From the NCBI GenBank assembly GCA_930990665.1, contig CAKNQN010000015.1, forward strand, positions 1 through 38,344: a stretch of DNA of 38,344 nucleotides. The letters run 5' to 3'. The notes beneath the pieces were generated by a model that saw only the letters and a program-made list of their open reading frames with translations, was not told the DNA's origin and did not search any database. Of this stretch, positions 19,867 through 28,717 are shown piece after piece (positions within the stretch are counted from its first letter, which is position 1; each line of letters begins with the position of its first letter). The translations under genes and the position numbers were made by a program. The DNA comes from an uncultured Clostridia bacterium. GTDB lineage: Bacteria > Bacillota > Clostridia > Christensenellales > Borkfalkiaceae.

Positions 19867-22026
19867 TCAGCTATTCTTTACGGATGAGAGAAAAAACTCC
19901 CGTTCGCCACGCACCTTTCCGACAAAAGAGCCGTCTGCCGCGCAGACGACGACTTCCAGGCCGCGCGCACAGACCTTCAGCCGCACCCCTTCCCTCTCGT
20001 AACTTATCTGAAAGGGAAGTTCTCCGCCCCGCAGACATAATTTCCCCTTCAAAAAGCCGAGCACCGGAAGACAGGGCGGGCAGATCGCGATCTGCTTTCC
20101 GATACGAATGCCGGCAAGCCCATAAAACAGCTGCCGCACACACGCGCCGAACATTTGATGATCGTGCGAGGTACTGCCGTCCCAATCCTCCCAGAGCGTC
20201 GTGGCGCCGCCGCGCCGCATGAATCCGAAAGAGGGAAACTCTTCTCCCGCCAGAAATTTCAGGAGAAGGTCGGGGCGCTTTCGGGCGAGCAGATCGCAGA
20301 GGATGTCCGTCCCGAAGATCCCCGTCTCAAATTTACCCACCTCTTCGCACCGCGCCAGAAGATTGCGCTCTGTGCGAAAATCGCCGATGCCGATGTCGAC
20401 GGCGAATGCGTCCGCCCCCTGCACTCCCCCGCAGAAAGAGCCTGTCACTTCGTCAAAATATGTGCGCAGAAGCGCCTTTTTGCTCGCCTCGATCTCAGAA
20501 TCATAGTCGGCTCTCTCTCCGCATTCTCCCGCCAGATACTGCATCGCCTGCATGCATTTCACATAAAAACAGGTATTGACGAAGGGTTCGGGCAGGCGGA
20601 TCGGATCGGGAGTACACCAATCGCCCAGACACCAGCCGCCTTCTCGCTCACGCACGACAAGCCCGCCTTCCGTGAAGGTACGCATGCTCTCAATATACCG
20701 CCGCATCGTGCCGAGATACCGGCGTACAAACGACTTATCTCCATAAATTTTATAATGCGCCAGCGGAACGAGCACCGCCGCACCGCCCCATCCGCCAGGG
20801 CCGCCTCCCCCTCCGCAAAAGGGAGCTGTATGCTGAATATGCCCCGTTTCAATATCCTGGCAGTCGGAAATATCCCGCATCCATTTTTCATAAAAAGTGC
20901 GACTGTCCAGGCAGAGCATTGCCGTCTCGGCCGTCAGCTGCCCGTCTCCCGTATAGCCGAGCCGCTCGCGGTGCGGACAATCCGAAGGGACTCCGCCGTG
21001 CATATTGTTGAGCATCGTGCGGACAAAGGCATCGAAAAGCCACTGCACGTTCGGATCCCCGCAGAAAAATTCTGCCGTGCGACGCACATCGGTATGTACG
21101 ACCGCAACGTGCAGAGAACGGAAATCTCCTTCCGTCTCAAAATAACGGAACCCGCTCCAACAGAACCAGGGATGCACGAGCTTCCCCGCAGGCGCTCCGA
21201 TATACTTCGTCTGCGAGATCTGCTCCTCACCGCCGGCCGAACGGAAGTCGAGCTCCCCCTCCGCCGTCAGATTTTCCGCATGGCGCACCGTGACAGTCTC
21301 TCCCGCCGATTCGATGACGACAAAACCCGCAATGTTCTCCCCCGCGTCATATATCCTCTTGTTTCCCCGCTCGCTGACCAGCCTGGGGCAAAGGGTGCGC
21401 TCGACTCTGTCGTTGGGACAGCGCTGTTTTTCGATCCGCGCGCAGGGCGGAGCGACGATCTCCACCCCTTTCCCGCCGTTCCCGCCGCCGCACAGCAGTG
21501 AAAAATCAAACTGCGTATAATCGTGCGTTTCTCCGTAAAAAAGATTGTTTTCCGCAATAAAGCTTGCAAACGCACGTTCGCTGCCGTCTGAACGAATATG
21601 GCGGACCTTCTTTCCGCTCTTTACGGCAATATCATAACAGCATAGAAGCTTGTCCGAAAAGAAGACCTTCCCCTCGACGAGACGACGCTTCTGGCGGTAA
21701 AATCCGTTGCCCAGCAGGATCGCCAGCACATTCTTTCCCGCACGCACGGGCACGGTTATGTCGTATGTATTATAATAAACGGTATGCGAAGTCCGATCAA
21801 AAAGCGGATATTGCAGAGAGGAAAAATCCCGCTCGCCGTAATCGGAAAATGCGGGTTTGTAAAATTCTTCTCCCACCCGCTTCCCGTTGATGAAAAGCTC
21901 GTAATATCCCAGTCCGCACACCGAAATCGTGACCCGGTCGTACGCATCCACATCAAAATCTCTGACGACGAGGGGTGCGGAATATTCGCCGCATGCCACC
22001 CATTTCGCATTCTTCGAAAGCATCAT
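19867..22026 (-). CDS. Alpha-L-rhamnosidase, GH78
   Basis: Releases terminal alpha-L-rhamnose from plant or microbial glycans by inversion. The 719-residue product starts at one of two adjacent ATGs (22026 or 22023) behind AAGGGGGGAG; an upstream TTG lacks a site. There is no signal peptide, so it acts in the cytoplasm on imported oligosaccharides. An N-terminal beta-sandwich (FINGKRVGEEFYKPAFSDY, then VPVRAGKNVLAILLGNGFYRQ) leads to the (alpha/alpha)6 barrel. That barrel has the hallmark DCPHRERLGYTGDGQ near 350 with the general acid Glu, and TTLWEDWDGSTSHDHQMFG near 612 with the base Glu. It has its own consensus promoter. Confidence 0.94.
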   Translation of the reverse strand: MMLSKNAKWVACGEYSAPLVVRDFDVDAYDRVTISVCGLGYYELFINGKRVGEEFYKPAFSDYGERDFSSLQYPLFDRTSHTVYYNTYDITVPVRAGKNVLAILLGNGFYRQKRRLVEGKVFFSDKLLCCYDIAVKSGKKVRHIRSDGSERAFASFIAENNLFYGETHDYTQFDFSLLCGGGNGGKGVEIVAPPCARIEKQRCPNDRVERTLCPRLVSERGNKRIYDAGENIAGFVVIESAGETVTVRHAENLTAEGELDFRSAGGEEQISQTKYIGAPAGKLVHPWFCWSGFRYFETEGDFRSLHVAVVHTDVRRTAEFFCGDPNVQWLFDAFVRTMLNNMHGGVPSDCPHRERLGYTGDGQLTAETAMLCLDSRTFYEKWMRDISDCQDIETGHIQHTAPFCGGGGGPGGWGGAAVLVPLAHYKIYGDKSFVRRYLGTMRRYIESMRTFTEGGLVVREREGGWCLGDWCTPDPIRLPEPFVNTCFYVKCMQAMQYLAGECGERADYDSEIEASKKALLRTYFDEVTGSFCGGVQGADAFAVDIGIGDFRTERNLLARCEEVGKFETGIFGTDILCDLLARKRPDLLLKFLAGEEFPSFGFMRRGGATTLWEDWDGSTSHDHQMFGACVRQLFYGLAGIRIGKQIAICPPCLPVLGFLKGKLCLRGGELPFQISYEREGVRLKVCARGLEVVVCAADGSFVGKVRGEREFFLSSVKNS

Positions 22027-22149
22027 CTCCCCCCTTTCCGGCCCCCGCAAAGCAAGGCTCAACGCCCTTTGTATCTTTTCCCGTCCGGCTCACACAGTGA
22101 AATCTATGCCGCAAAGCCCAGCGCATTTTCTTCCCTGCCTGCAAAATCC

Positions 22150-22178
22150 ATTATACTATATCATCGGTGTCTTGTCAA
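22150..22178 (-). promoter_or_regulatory. Consensus sigma-A promoter of the rhamnosidase gene
   Basis: Minus strand TTGACA (22173-22178) and TATAAT (22150-22155) are 17 bp apart, both perfect. The start codon is about 125 bases downstream, leaving a leader long enough for regulation. Confidence 0.92.
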
Positions 22179-22300
22179 CGTCCTCGAAAAAAAACTCGCG
22201 GCATCGGACGCTTACGGAAGCCGCACACCCTGTCTGGCAAGTGCATATGATAAGGCAGGAACATCCTTTTCGGGAGGAAACAAAGACGAACTTGGAAAAA

Positions 22301-22462
22301 ATGAAAGATCAGTACGCATCCTGTCAGAGGGAAACCGTCTTTTATCAAATCGACGGCACTTCGTATCAGGTCGTACGTCATTGCCCGGACAAAAGAAAAC
22401 TCTCCGAAATCCTTTCTCAGCTTACCGTGAACCGCGCCGACAAAGAATCCGGCATTCGATAA
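22301..22462 (+). CDS. TnpW-like small transposon protein
   Basis: A 53-residue protein resembling TnpW, found beside large serine recombinases of Tn4451/Tn1549-like elements. The conserved core is visible as FYQIDGTSYQVVRHC, followed by a short helix (KLSEILSQLTVNR). Role unknown, perhaps an accessory of excision. Start choice is uncertain: ATG 22301 has only a weak site, while TTG 22292 in the same frame lies 14 bases after GGGAGG. It ends 13 bases before the recombinase, with which it is almost certainly co-transcribed. Confidence 0.65.
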   Translation: MKDQYASCQRETVFYQIDGTSYQVVRHCPDKRKLSEILSQLTVNRADKESGIR

Positions 22463-22475
22463 AGAAGGGAAAACC

Positions 22476-24074
22476 ATGTCAAAAATTCGGCTGAACAGAA
22501 CGGCGCTCTATATGCGCCTTTCGCGCGACGACGAAAAAGCGGGTGAATCCCTCTCGATCGAAAACCAACGCGCCATCCTCCGAAAATACGCCATGGAGAA
22601 CGGCGCTTCGAACATAGAAGAATATATCGACGACGGATGGTCCGGAACTGACTTTCGACGTCCGGCCGTCATGCGGCTTTTCGACGATGCCAAAGAGGGT
22701 AAGATCGACACGATCATCGTAAAAGATTTATCCCGGTTCGGCAGAAATTACATTCAGGTCGGGCAGTACATAGATTATATCTTCCCCGCATCCGGCATAC
22801 GCTTCATCGCGCTCTCCGACAACGTGGATACGGCGGACAGAAGCAGTACCGGCATGGATCTGATGCCCATTATGAACGTATTCAACGAGTGGCATGCCGC
22901 AAACACTTCCAAAAAAATCCGCGCCGTACTTGACTCCAACTGGAAGCGGGGCAAGTACACCAACTGGGCTTACCCCTATGGCTACAAAGCGGCCGCAGAT
23001 GAAAAACGTACCGCCGTCATCGACGAAACTGCGGCAAAAGTCGTTCGACGCATCTTTGATCTGCGCCTGCAGGGCCATTCCGTCCGATCGATCGCAAGAA
23101 CGCTGACAGACGATGCTATTCCAAACCCTACGGCACATTACAGAAGACTGGACGGAAAAAAATCCGAGCGGCACTGCTCGCCCTATTGGTCGCCCAAAAC
23201 GATTTCGGACATTCTCAGAGACAAAACCTATATCGGTACGCTCGTACAACACCGCACGACCCGCCTTTCCTATAAAAACCATACAGTGGTCTGCGTTCCC
23301 GAAAACGAACAGATCGTCAGCGAAAACGCGCACGAACCGATCATCGACCGCTGCACATGGGATCAGGTACAGAGGATAAACGATGCCGCCTGCCGCGGAA
23401 GAGAGGACAAAGAAAACAAAATCCATCCCCTCTCCGGTCTGCTTGTCTGCCCGGACTGCGGAAAAAAACTGCGCATAAAGGTATCATCACACAACCATTC
23501 CCCCTGCCGTTGGTATGTCTGCCGCACTTACGCAGATCACGGAAACAGGTACTGCACTTCACATGCCATTTCCGAAAAACAGATCGAGCGTCTCGTTTGC
23601 GAGGATATCCGCGCCTTGTTCGCTCAAACAGAATCGGACGAAAAAAAAGCGAAGGAACACTTTCTCCGGGAACGCGCCAAGCGCTGCAAACAAGACAGGC
23701 TGTCTGATGAAAGAGAGTTGCGTGCACTCAGAGGAAGACTTGCCGAGTTAGATGAACTGATACAGTCCGCGTTTGAAGAAAAGGTCCTCGGCAATCTTCC
23801 CCAAAGCACCTGTAAACTCCTATGCGAAAAGTATCAGACTGAAAAAGAAGGAGTACAGCGACAGCTCGCCGATCTGGAAAGACAGCTTGCCGAAAATGAT
23901 TGCATAGATGCAGAGGCCGATGCGTATATCGCACGACTCAGACGATATGCGCGCTGTGAGGAGCTGACACGCGAAATGTGTCTGCAGCTCATCGAGTTTA
24001 TCACTGTGGCCGAACGGACGGAAGACGGTAAACCCCGCGAAATCCACATTTATTACAAATGTATTCCGGATTGA
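22476..24074 (+). CDS. Large serine recombinase (TnpX/Tn1549-type, DUF4368)
   Basis: A site-specific recombinase that would excise and integrate a mobile element by a serine-linked strand break. The 532-residue product has the resolvase domain with YMRLS (catalytic Ser16) and KDLSRFGRNYIQVGQYI; the Recombinase domain (PYGYKA, IFDLRLQGHSVRSIARTL); a zinc ribbon with CPDCGKKL and later cysteines near residues 325-370; a long coiled coil at 395-480; and a C-terminal DUF4368 stretch, [25 protein letters not shown] precedes ATG 22476. It looks intact. A degraded relative lies at 30.41-30.63 kb in the same orientation. Confidence 0.95.
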   Translation: MSKIRLNRTALYMRLSRDDEKAGESLSIENQRAILRKYAMENGASNIEEYIDDGWSGTDFRRPAVMRLFDDAKEGKIDTIIVKDLSRFGRNYIQVGQYIDYIFPASGIRFIALSDNVDTADRSSTGMDLMPIMNVFNEWHAANTSKKIRAVLDSNWKRGKYTNWAYPYGYKAAADEKRTAVIDETAAKVVRRIFDLRLQGHSVRSIARTLTDDAIPNPTAHYRRLDGKKSERHCSPYWSPKTISDILRDKTYIGTLVQHRTTRLSYKNHTVVCVPENEQIVSENAHEPIIDRCTWDQVQRINDAACRGREDKENKIHPLSGLLVCPDCGKKLRIKVSSHNHSPCRWYVCRTYADHGNRYCTSHAISEKQIERLVCEDIRALFAQTESDEKKAKEHFLRERAKRCKQDRLSDERELRALRGRLAELDELIQSAFEEKVLGNLPQSTCKLLCEKYQTEKEGVQRQLADLERQLAENDCIDAEADAYIARLRRYARCEELTREMCLQLIEFITVAERTEDGKPREIHIYYKCIPD

Positions 24075-24106
24075 TCGTTTTACGGTTTCTCTCGGACTGA
24101 AAACCC

Positions 24107-24140
24107 CATCCGTCACCTGCCTTAGAGAACAGGTGAGATG
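24107..24140 (+). other. Hairpin after the recombinase gene
   Basis: Arms of 7 bp (24113-24119 with 24130-24136) are extended by CATC/GATG across a 2-nt bulge; the loop is 10 nt. Similarity to the recombinase remnant elsewhere in the window ends inside this loop. Confidence 0.6.
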
Positions 24141-24173
24141 AGGAAAACATAAATCAGCTATCCGCTAAAAGGC

Positions 24174-24205
24174 AAAGCAACGGCAAGAAAAGTCGCTGCT
24201 TTTAA
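24174..24205 (+). terminator. Probable terminator of the recombinase transcript
   Basis: Ten pairs with one mismatch (24174-24184 with 24092+100 to 24202, i.e. 24192-24202) and an A-rich 7-nt loop are followed by TTTAATAT. A second GC-rich hairpin lies at 24249-24277. Confidence 0.6.
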
Positions 24206-24248
24206 TATAGGTTGAATCCCTATGTGTAATGCTATACAGAGTAGAACA

Positions 24249-24277
24249 GCGCGGACCCGGTAAACCGGGTCCGGCGC
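24249..24277. other. GC-rich hairpin
   Basis: GGACCCGG and CCGGGTCC (24253-24260 with 24265-24272) enclose TAAA and are flanked by GCGC on both sides with one bulged G. No T-run follows. Its role is unclear; it may mark an element boundary. Confidence 0.5.
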
Positions 24278-24330
24278 AAAGCAGAAAAACGGGACCAGCC
24301 CTTTTTATTCGCCGCCTGATAAATGCAAAG

Positions 24331-24360
24331 GGGCGGGTCTGTGCCCGCCCTCTTTTTTAT
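24331..24360 (+). terminator. Intrinsic terminator, plus strand
   Basis: GGGCGGG and CCCGCCC (24331-24337 with 24344-24350) with a 6-nt loop are followed by TCTTTTTTAT. It stops plus-strand transcripts before the converging glycosidase gene. Confidence 0.85.
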
Positions 24361-24380
24361 ATACTTTTTTGTCGCCCCTT

Positions 24381-24534
24381 CGCAAACGGCTTTCCCGCCA
24401 CAGGCGGCATGCGAACGGGGCTTCCTGCCCCTGCCCGCAAACGGCTTTCCCGCCACAGGCGGCATGCGAACGGGGCTTCCTGCCCCTGCTCGCAAACGGC
24501 TTTCCTGCCAAAGGCAGCAGCCCTGCAAGAGCGC
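24381..24534. repeat. 55-bp tandem repeat, 2.8 copies
   Basis: Units start CGCAAACGGCTTTC at 24381, 24436 and 24491. The first two are identical over nearly all 55 bases, and the third is partial and diverged. Each full unit holds two hairpins, CCGCC-ACA-GGCGG and GGGGC-TTCCT-GCCCC. The array ends at the stop codon of the trehalase-like gene. Confidence 0.9.
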
Positions 24535-25758
24535 TTACCTCCGGCCGGACTGTTCCTCCAGGTAGCGATACACGCCCGCCGTCCAGCCCATCATGCGCGG
24601 CGTTTCGTACTCGCTGGTACAGGAAACATCCCCTTTCTTTGCGTCATACTTTTCCCACAGGCTGCCTGTTTGCTCGAACACCGCCTCGACGGTGCGGCGA
24701 TATTTTGCCGCAATCCGTTCGGCGTCCTCCCGCTCCCCGACGGCCATAAGCGCTTCATACGCAAAATAGACGTTGGTCGGCCACATGCTCGGATAATCCC
24801 ACTGGTAGTACTTTTCCTGTTCGCCGCGGTATTCGCAGGCGGCGAGCCCGTACGGAAGTTCCAGCCGCTCCAATATCGTTAAAAGAGGGCCACTCTCCTT
24901 CTCCAGCCCCACCGCGTACGGGTAAAACGAAGCACAGCTGAGTACCGAAGAAAAACTGTTGCTCTTAAAATTATAGTCGTAATAGATCCCCGTGCTAGCA
25001 TCCCGCATACAGCGGCGCATTTTTTCGGCGCGCTGTTCGGCATACCGATAAAATTCGTCGCTCTCTTTGCGCCCCACCGCTTCCAGCATCTCCGCCGTTT
25101 TTCGCTCCATGTCGTACAGCAGGCAGTTCAGATCAAGGTGAGCAAACTCCTCTACCGCAAACGGGGCTTTCTCCGTACGGAAGCGCGGATTGAAATCCCA
25201 CCCGCTTTCGGCGATGGATAAAAGCTGTTTACATAGCCCTATTTTTTCCTCCTCCGTGGCACAGAAAATTCCTACCCGCTCCGAAAGCCACGGATAATGC
25301 CGCAGCAGCATCGCACGCGGCGTATATGTTGAATAGGCGTTCAGTCCGCACGGGGTCATACGGTCATAACGGAAGAATAAGTATTCATCCAGAATAGCGC
25401 CGATGTAACGGCCGATGACCTCCTTATCCCCCGTATAACGATACAGATCGTATACCCCACGGGCGAACAAGGGAGGCTGCGAACGGTCAATAATGTGATT
25501 GGAATTGGGCACATATCCCAGGTAACGGATAAAATATGCCATTACGTCAAGGTTGTTGTAGACCTGCTGTATATGCCCATCCAACAATAAGCCAAGGTCT
25601 GCAAAGTATGTATCCCAATAATAAAAATCGGAAAAACACCCGTCGGCGCACGGAACACTGAACGGTACCGGCATACGGATAATGCCGCGGGTGACGTTGT
25701 TGGGCTGATGGATCGCGTTTTCCCAGTTTGCGCGGATATATTTGGTTACTTCTGTCAT
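24535..25758 (-). CDS. Trehalase-like glycoside hydrolase (GH37/GH63 clan)
   Basis: A 407-residue (alpha/alpha)6-barrel glycosidase without signal peptide. ATG 25758 is chosen because GAGAAAGG precedes it; the longer frame overlaps the lipoprotein end. Family motifs are DFYYWDTYFADLGLLLDG near 47, GYVPN and RSQPP near 80-93, ESGWDFNPRF near 185 with the likely catalytic Asp, QWDYPSMWPTN near 325, and EKYDAKKG near 370 with the likely catalytic Glu. Trehalase or another alpha-glucosidase or mannosidase of this clan is possible, and the substrate cannot be fixed. It is last in a minus-strand series after the DUF4838 and lipoprotein genes. Confidence 0.85.
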   Translation of the reverse strand: MTEVTKYIRANWENAIHQPNNVTRGIIRMPVPFSVPCADGCFSDFYYWDTYFADLGLLLDGHIQQVYNNLDVMAYFIRYLGYVPNSNHIIDRSQPPLFARGVYDLYRYTGDKEVIGRYIGAILDEYLFFRYDRMTPCGLNAYSTYTPRAMLLRHYPWLSERVGIFCATEEEKIGLCKQLLSIAESGWDFNPRFRTEKAPFAVEEFAHLDLNCLLYDMERKTAEMLEAVGRKESDEFYRYAEQRAEKMRRCMRDASTGIYYDYNFKSNSFSSVLSCASFYPYAVGLEKESGPLLTILERLELPYGLAACEYRGEQEKYYQWDYPSMWPTNVYFAYEALMAVGEREDAERIAAKYRRTVEAVFEQTGSLWEKYDAKKGDVSCTSEYETPRMMGWTAGVYRYLEEQSGRR

Positions 25759-25849
25759 TGCCTTTCTCGCTGTTTTTTGCGGGGACGCCGTGGCGTCCCC
25801 GCTTTCTCTTTTTGCCGAACAGGAGGGAGCTTTACGGCCCGTTCCTGTT

Positions 25850-28699
25850 TTATATCCTTTCAAATTGCCCGTTCTGCCAGCCGAACGTCACGTCTTCGGT
25901 AACCCGCATCGTCATGCCGTTTGCCGTGTTCCACGACCAGCCCGCTTTGAGCGTGACCGTGAACGCGCCTTCCGCCAGATAACCGGTGTACACGCTCACT
26001 TTGATGCCGCTGCCGTCCGCCGGAACCTGCACCAGCACGGGCGCCCAGATGCCGCCCATACTCATCCAGCCTGCACCGGGTTTATATGACGTGATGTCGT
26101 TTGCATTATCCGTACAGATCTCATAAGCGGAACGCTGCGTCTGCCCGTCGCCGATCAGGATATAATTCATCAGCGAATCGCCGGCATAGTTGAAATTCTG
26201 ATGCTGATTGATGGCAAACGGATCCGCAAGCGTACCCGCCTCAGCCGTAAACGACATCCCGAATGAGATGGTGACCTCGGTGCGCTCTTCCGCCGTTACC
26301 GCCGTCTGCGTCATCTGCAGCGTTTCCGTAACATCGTAGAGGGCATCCACGCTCTTGAAAGTGAGCAGCCCGCTCGCCGCCTGTGTCCAGTATTCGGTAT
26401 TAAACCCTTCGGGCACGCCCGTCACAGCCGCCTTCATCGCCGCCACATCGGCAAACAGTGTATTTGTATGGGGTGCATCGGGGTAAAGATAGGTCGCGTT
26501 GGATACGGCATAGCAGTTGATGTATTGCGTCGTAGCCGTTTCACCTGCCTTGGAGATCGCACCGATATCCTTGGAAGGATCGACCTGCGCCACGACGACA
26601 ACATTTTTCAGCGTTGCATTTATGGGCGCAAACACGGCAGGTGCCGTAAAGTTTTTGCCCATGACCGTAGCGTACGAGATAAACACGTCGCACAGTTCTA
26701 CATTGTAACCGTTGGAGAATAAGCCCGCAGGATCGCCGGGGTTGCTGATGTTCGTGATCGCAATATTGCGCAGCGTTACCCTGCCGTTGACCTGCCCCGT
26801 GCTGATATTCCCGAAGATGCCGTCCGACGGGGAGGAAATGCCGTTGATATAGTGCCCTTTCCCATCCAGCGTGTAAGCATGTTTGACGGCAGACCCGAAC
26901 GCCGTAAAGGTTTTGCCCGTATAGTCCAGGTTGTCATCCAGCTCGGCAAGAATCACCCCTTCGCCCGCTTCCTTCACCGCCGCGGCAAATTCCTCAAATT
27001 CATCCGTCGTACCGATCTTAAAGTCGAGCAGATATACGGTAAAGGTGTACGACGTGACCTTTGTCATGCTTTCCACCTGCAATGTATAGGTGTGCATACC
27101 GCTTGCCTGCGCGGCAAAAAAGTCTGTACCGAACACGACCTTGCCGTCCTGCGCCTGCGGCGCCTCCGCGGGCGTTTCGCCGTCGAGCAGGCTGCGCACC
27201 TGCTCCCCTTCCGCCAACGTCACCTCCACGGGATCCGTGACTGCGCGGTTCTTTGCAAACGCAAATTCGCCCAGATCCTCGCTCGCCTGCTCCTTCTCGT
27301 TCTGTACGGATATGCTGCCCGTCTGCGCCGTGACCGCAATACCCGCCTTGTCGCGCGTGTTCGTATCTTCCATATACAGATTTCCGACCCAATAGCCATT
27401 GCCGTCCAGCGAGAAAGATGCGCTCGCACGGGACGCATCGTCCATCTTGCGGGTGAGCTCTTTGCCCGTGAAATCAATGTTGTCCGTAAGCTCGGCGTAC
27501 CAGTACTGCGATGTGTCGGCCAGCGCGGAAATAAATGCGTTGAATTCCTCTGTCGTGCCGATCATGAAGTCGACTGCGAGCAGCTCGCGGGTAAAGACAT
27601 ATTCGTCCGTCGCCGTCTGCGCCGTGACAGTGAGCGTCTTCGCCGAGCCGTCCGCCTTGATGCCCGCAAAGGAGACGGAAAGCTGCGTCCCTTCCACCGA
27701 TGCGGCAACATTCTCTTCGCCGTAGGTCGCGGAAATGATATTCGCCCCTTCCAGTGCGGCGTAGGAGTAGGTATACTTGCGGTTGATGCCCTGTTCTGCC
27801 GCCTCACCCATCGGGACGGCGGTGACGGGACGCACGACGGTAACCTCTGCCGTGGCCGTAGCAAGCGAACCTTCCGGCGAAGTATAGCGAAGCGTAAGCT
27901 TTGCCGTACCCGACGAAACAGCCGTAAGGAGCAAGTCCTCGCCGACGGTGACCACGCCCGCCGGCTCAGCGCTCACCTCGATCGCCGGATCGGAAACTTC
28001 GGCGCCGTTGAGCAGAACCGTCGCTTTGAGAGCGAACGTACTCTCCAACCCCTCGCTGATGAGATCATCTGCGCGTTTGAGTGTAATATTGCTTTGGTTG
28101 AGCGTAAACACGATCTCATCGGATACAGTCACATCGACGGTGCTCTCCTGCAAAGAAACACCCTTCCAGCGGACGCCGACGGTGATCTGCGCTTCGCCCT
28201 TTTTGGCACCAGTCACTTCGCCGTTTTCCGAAACGGAAGCGACGGCTTCATCGGAAGAACGGAAGGTGAACGACCCGCCTTCCAGCTCCTGTTCGCCGTA
28301 CATCGCATAATGCGTGATGGCAAGCGACGAGCCGACGTTGAGTTTAAGCGATGCATCCGTCACCGTACGGATGACCGTATTTTCGGGCACGGTAACGGTG
28401 ACGCGGCAGGTTGCTTCCGCCCCGCCGGCTGCGGCGGTGATCACAGCTTCGCCCGCGCCCTGCGGCGTGACCGCGCCGTTTTCCGCCACGGTCACGACCC
28501 CTTCGTCGGAGGAAGTAAAGGCCGCCGTTTCACCCGTGCTCACCTGTGCGGTCAGAAGCCCCGTTTCAAAAAGCGTGAGCTCCATACTCTCCTGCATGGT
28601 GATCGTAGTTTCGGGCTCCTGCTCTTTCTCGCTGCACCCGGCAAACAAGCCGAAAGCCAGCAGCAGCGACAAAAGAATAATACCAACTGCTTTTTTCAT
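25850..28699 (-). CDS. Large Ig-like surface lipoprotein
   Basis: A 949-residue secreted lipoprotein. A signal peptide with lipobox LFAGC (lipidated Cys22) is followed by tandem bacterial Ig-like (BIG2) domains up to about residue 290; AAFTSSDEGVVTVAENGAVTPQGAGEAVITA and FTFRSSDEAVASVSENGEVTGAKKGEAQITV are typical. Two longer repeats follow, each opening with IGTTxEF (VDFMIGTTEEFNAFISAL and LDFKIGTTDEFEEFAAAV) and leading to LDGNGYWVGN or LDGKGHYING, resembling GLUG-type adhesion modules. It probably binds a glycan or host surface for the enzymes of this cluster. A strong AGAGGGGAAA site precedes ATG 28699, 18 bases after the DUF4838 stop. Confidence 0.85.
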   Translation of the reverse strand: MKKAVGIILLSLLLAFGLFAGCSEKEQEPETTITMQESMELTLFETGLLTAQVSTGETAAFTSSDEGVVTVAENGAVTPQGAGEAVITAAAGGAEATCRVTVTVPENTVIRTVTDASLKLNVGSSLAITHYAMYGEQELEGGSFTFRSSDEAVASVSENGEVTGAKKGEAQITVGVRWKGVSLQESTVDVTVSDEIVFTLNQSNITLKRADDLISEGLESTFALKATVLLNGAEVSDPAIEVSAEPAGVVTVGEDLLLTAVSSGTAKLTLRYTSPEGSLATATAEVTVVRPVTAVPMGEAAEQGINRKYTYSYAALEGANIISATYGEENVAASVEGTQLSVSFAGIKADGSAKTLTVTAQTATDEYVFTRELLAVDFMIGTTEEFNAFISALADTSQYWYAELTDNIDFTGKELTRKMDDASRASASFSLDGNGYWVGNLYMEDTNTRDKAGIAVTAQTGSISVQNEKEQASEDLGEFAFAKNRAVTDPVEVTLAEGEQVRSLLDGETPAEAPQAQDGKVVFGTDFFAAQASGMHTYTLQVESMTKVTSYTFTVYLLDFKIGTTDEFEEFAAAVKEAGEGVILAELDDNLDYTGKTFTAFGSAVKHAYTLDGKGHYINGISSPSDGIFGNISTGQVNGRVTLRNIAITNISNPGDPAGLFSNGYNVELCDVFISYATVMGKNFTAPAVFAPINATLKNVVVVAQVDPSKDIGAISKAGETATTQYINCYAVSNATYLYPDAPHTNTLFADVAAMKAAVTGVPEGFNTEYWTQAASGLLTFKSVDALYDVTETLQMTQTAVTAEERTEVTISFGMSFTAEAGTLADPFAINQHQNFNYAGDSLMNYILIGDGQTQRSAYEICTDNANDITSYKPGAGWMSMGGIWAPVLVQVPADGSGIKVSVYTGYLAEGAFTVTLKAGWSWNTANGMTMRVTEDVTFGWQNGQFERI

Positions 28700-28717
28700 C
28701 TCTATTTCCCCTCTTGG

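Noticed and set aside
20155-21501. A 448-codon plus-strand frame
   Set aside because: Antisense to the GH78 rhamnosidase, whose catalytic motifs are intact.
24107-24277. Possible non-coding RNA or group II intron end after the recombinase
   Set aside because: Several hairpins are present but no intron domain V or known RNA fold could be recognised, so they are listed only as hairpins and a terminator.
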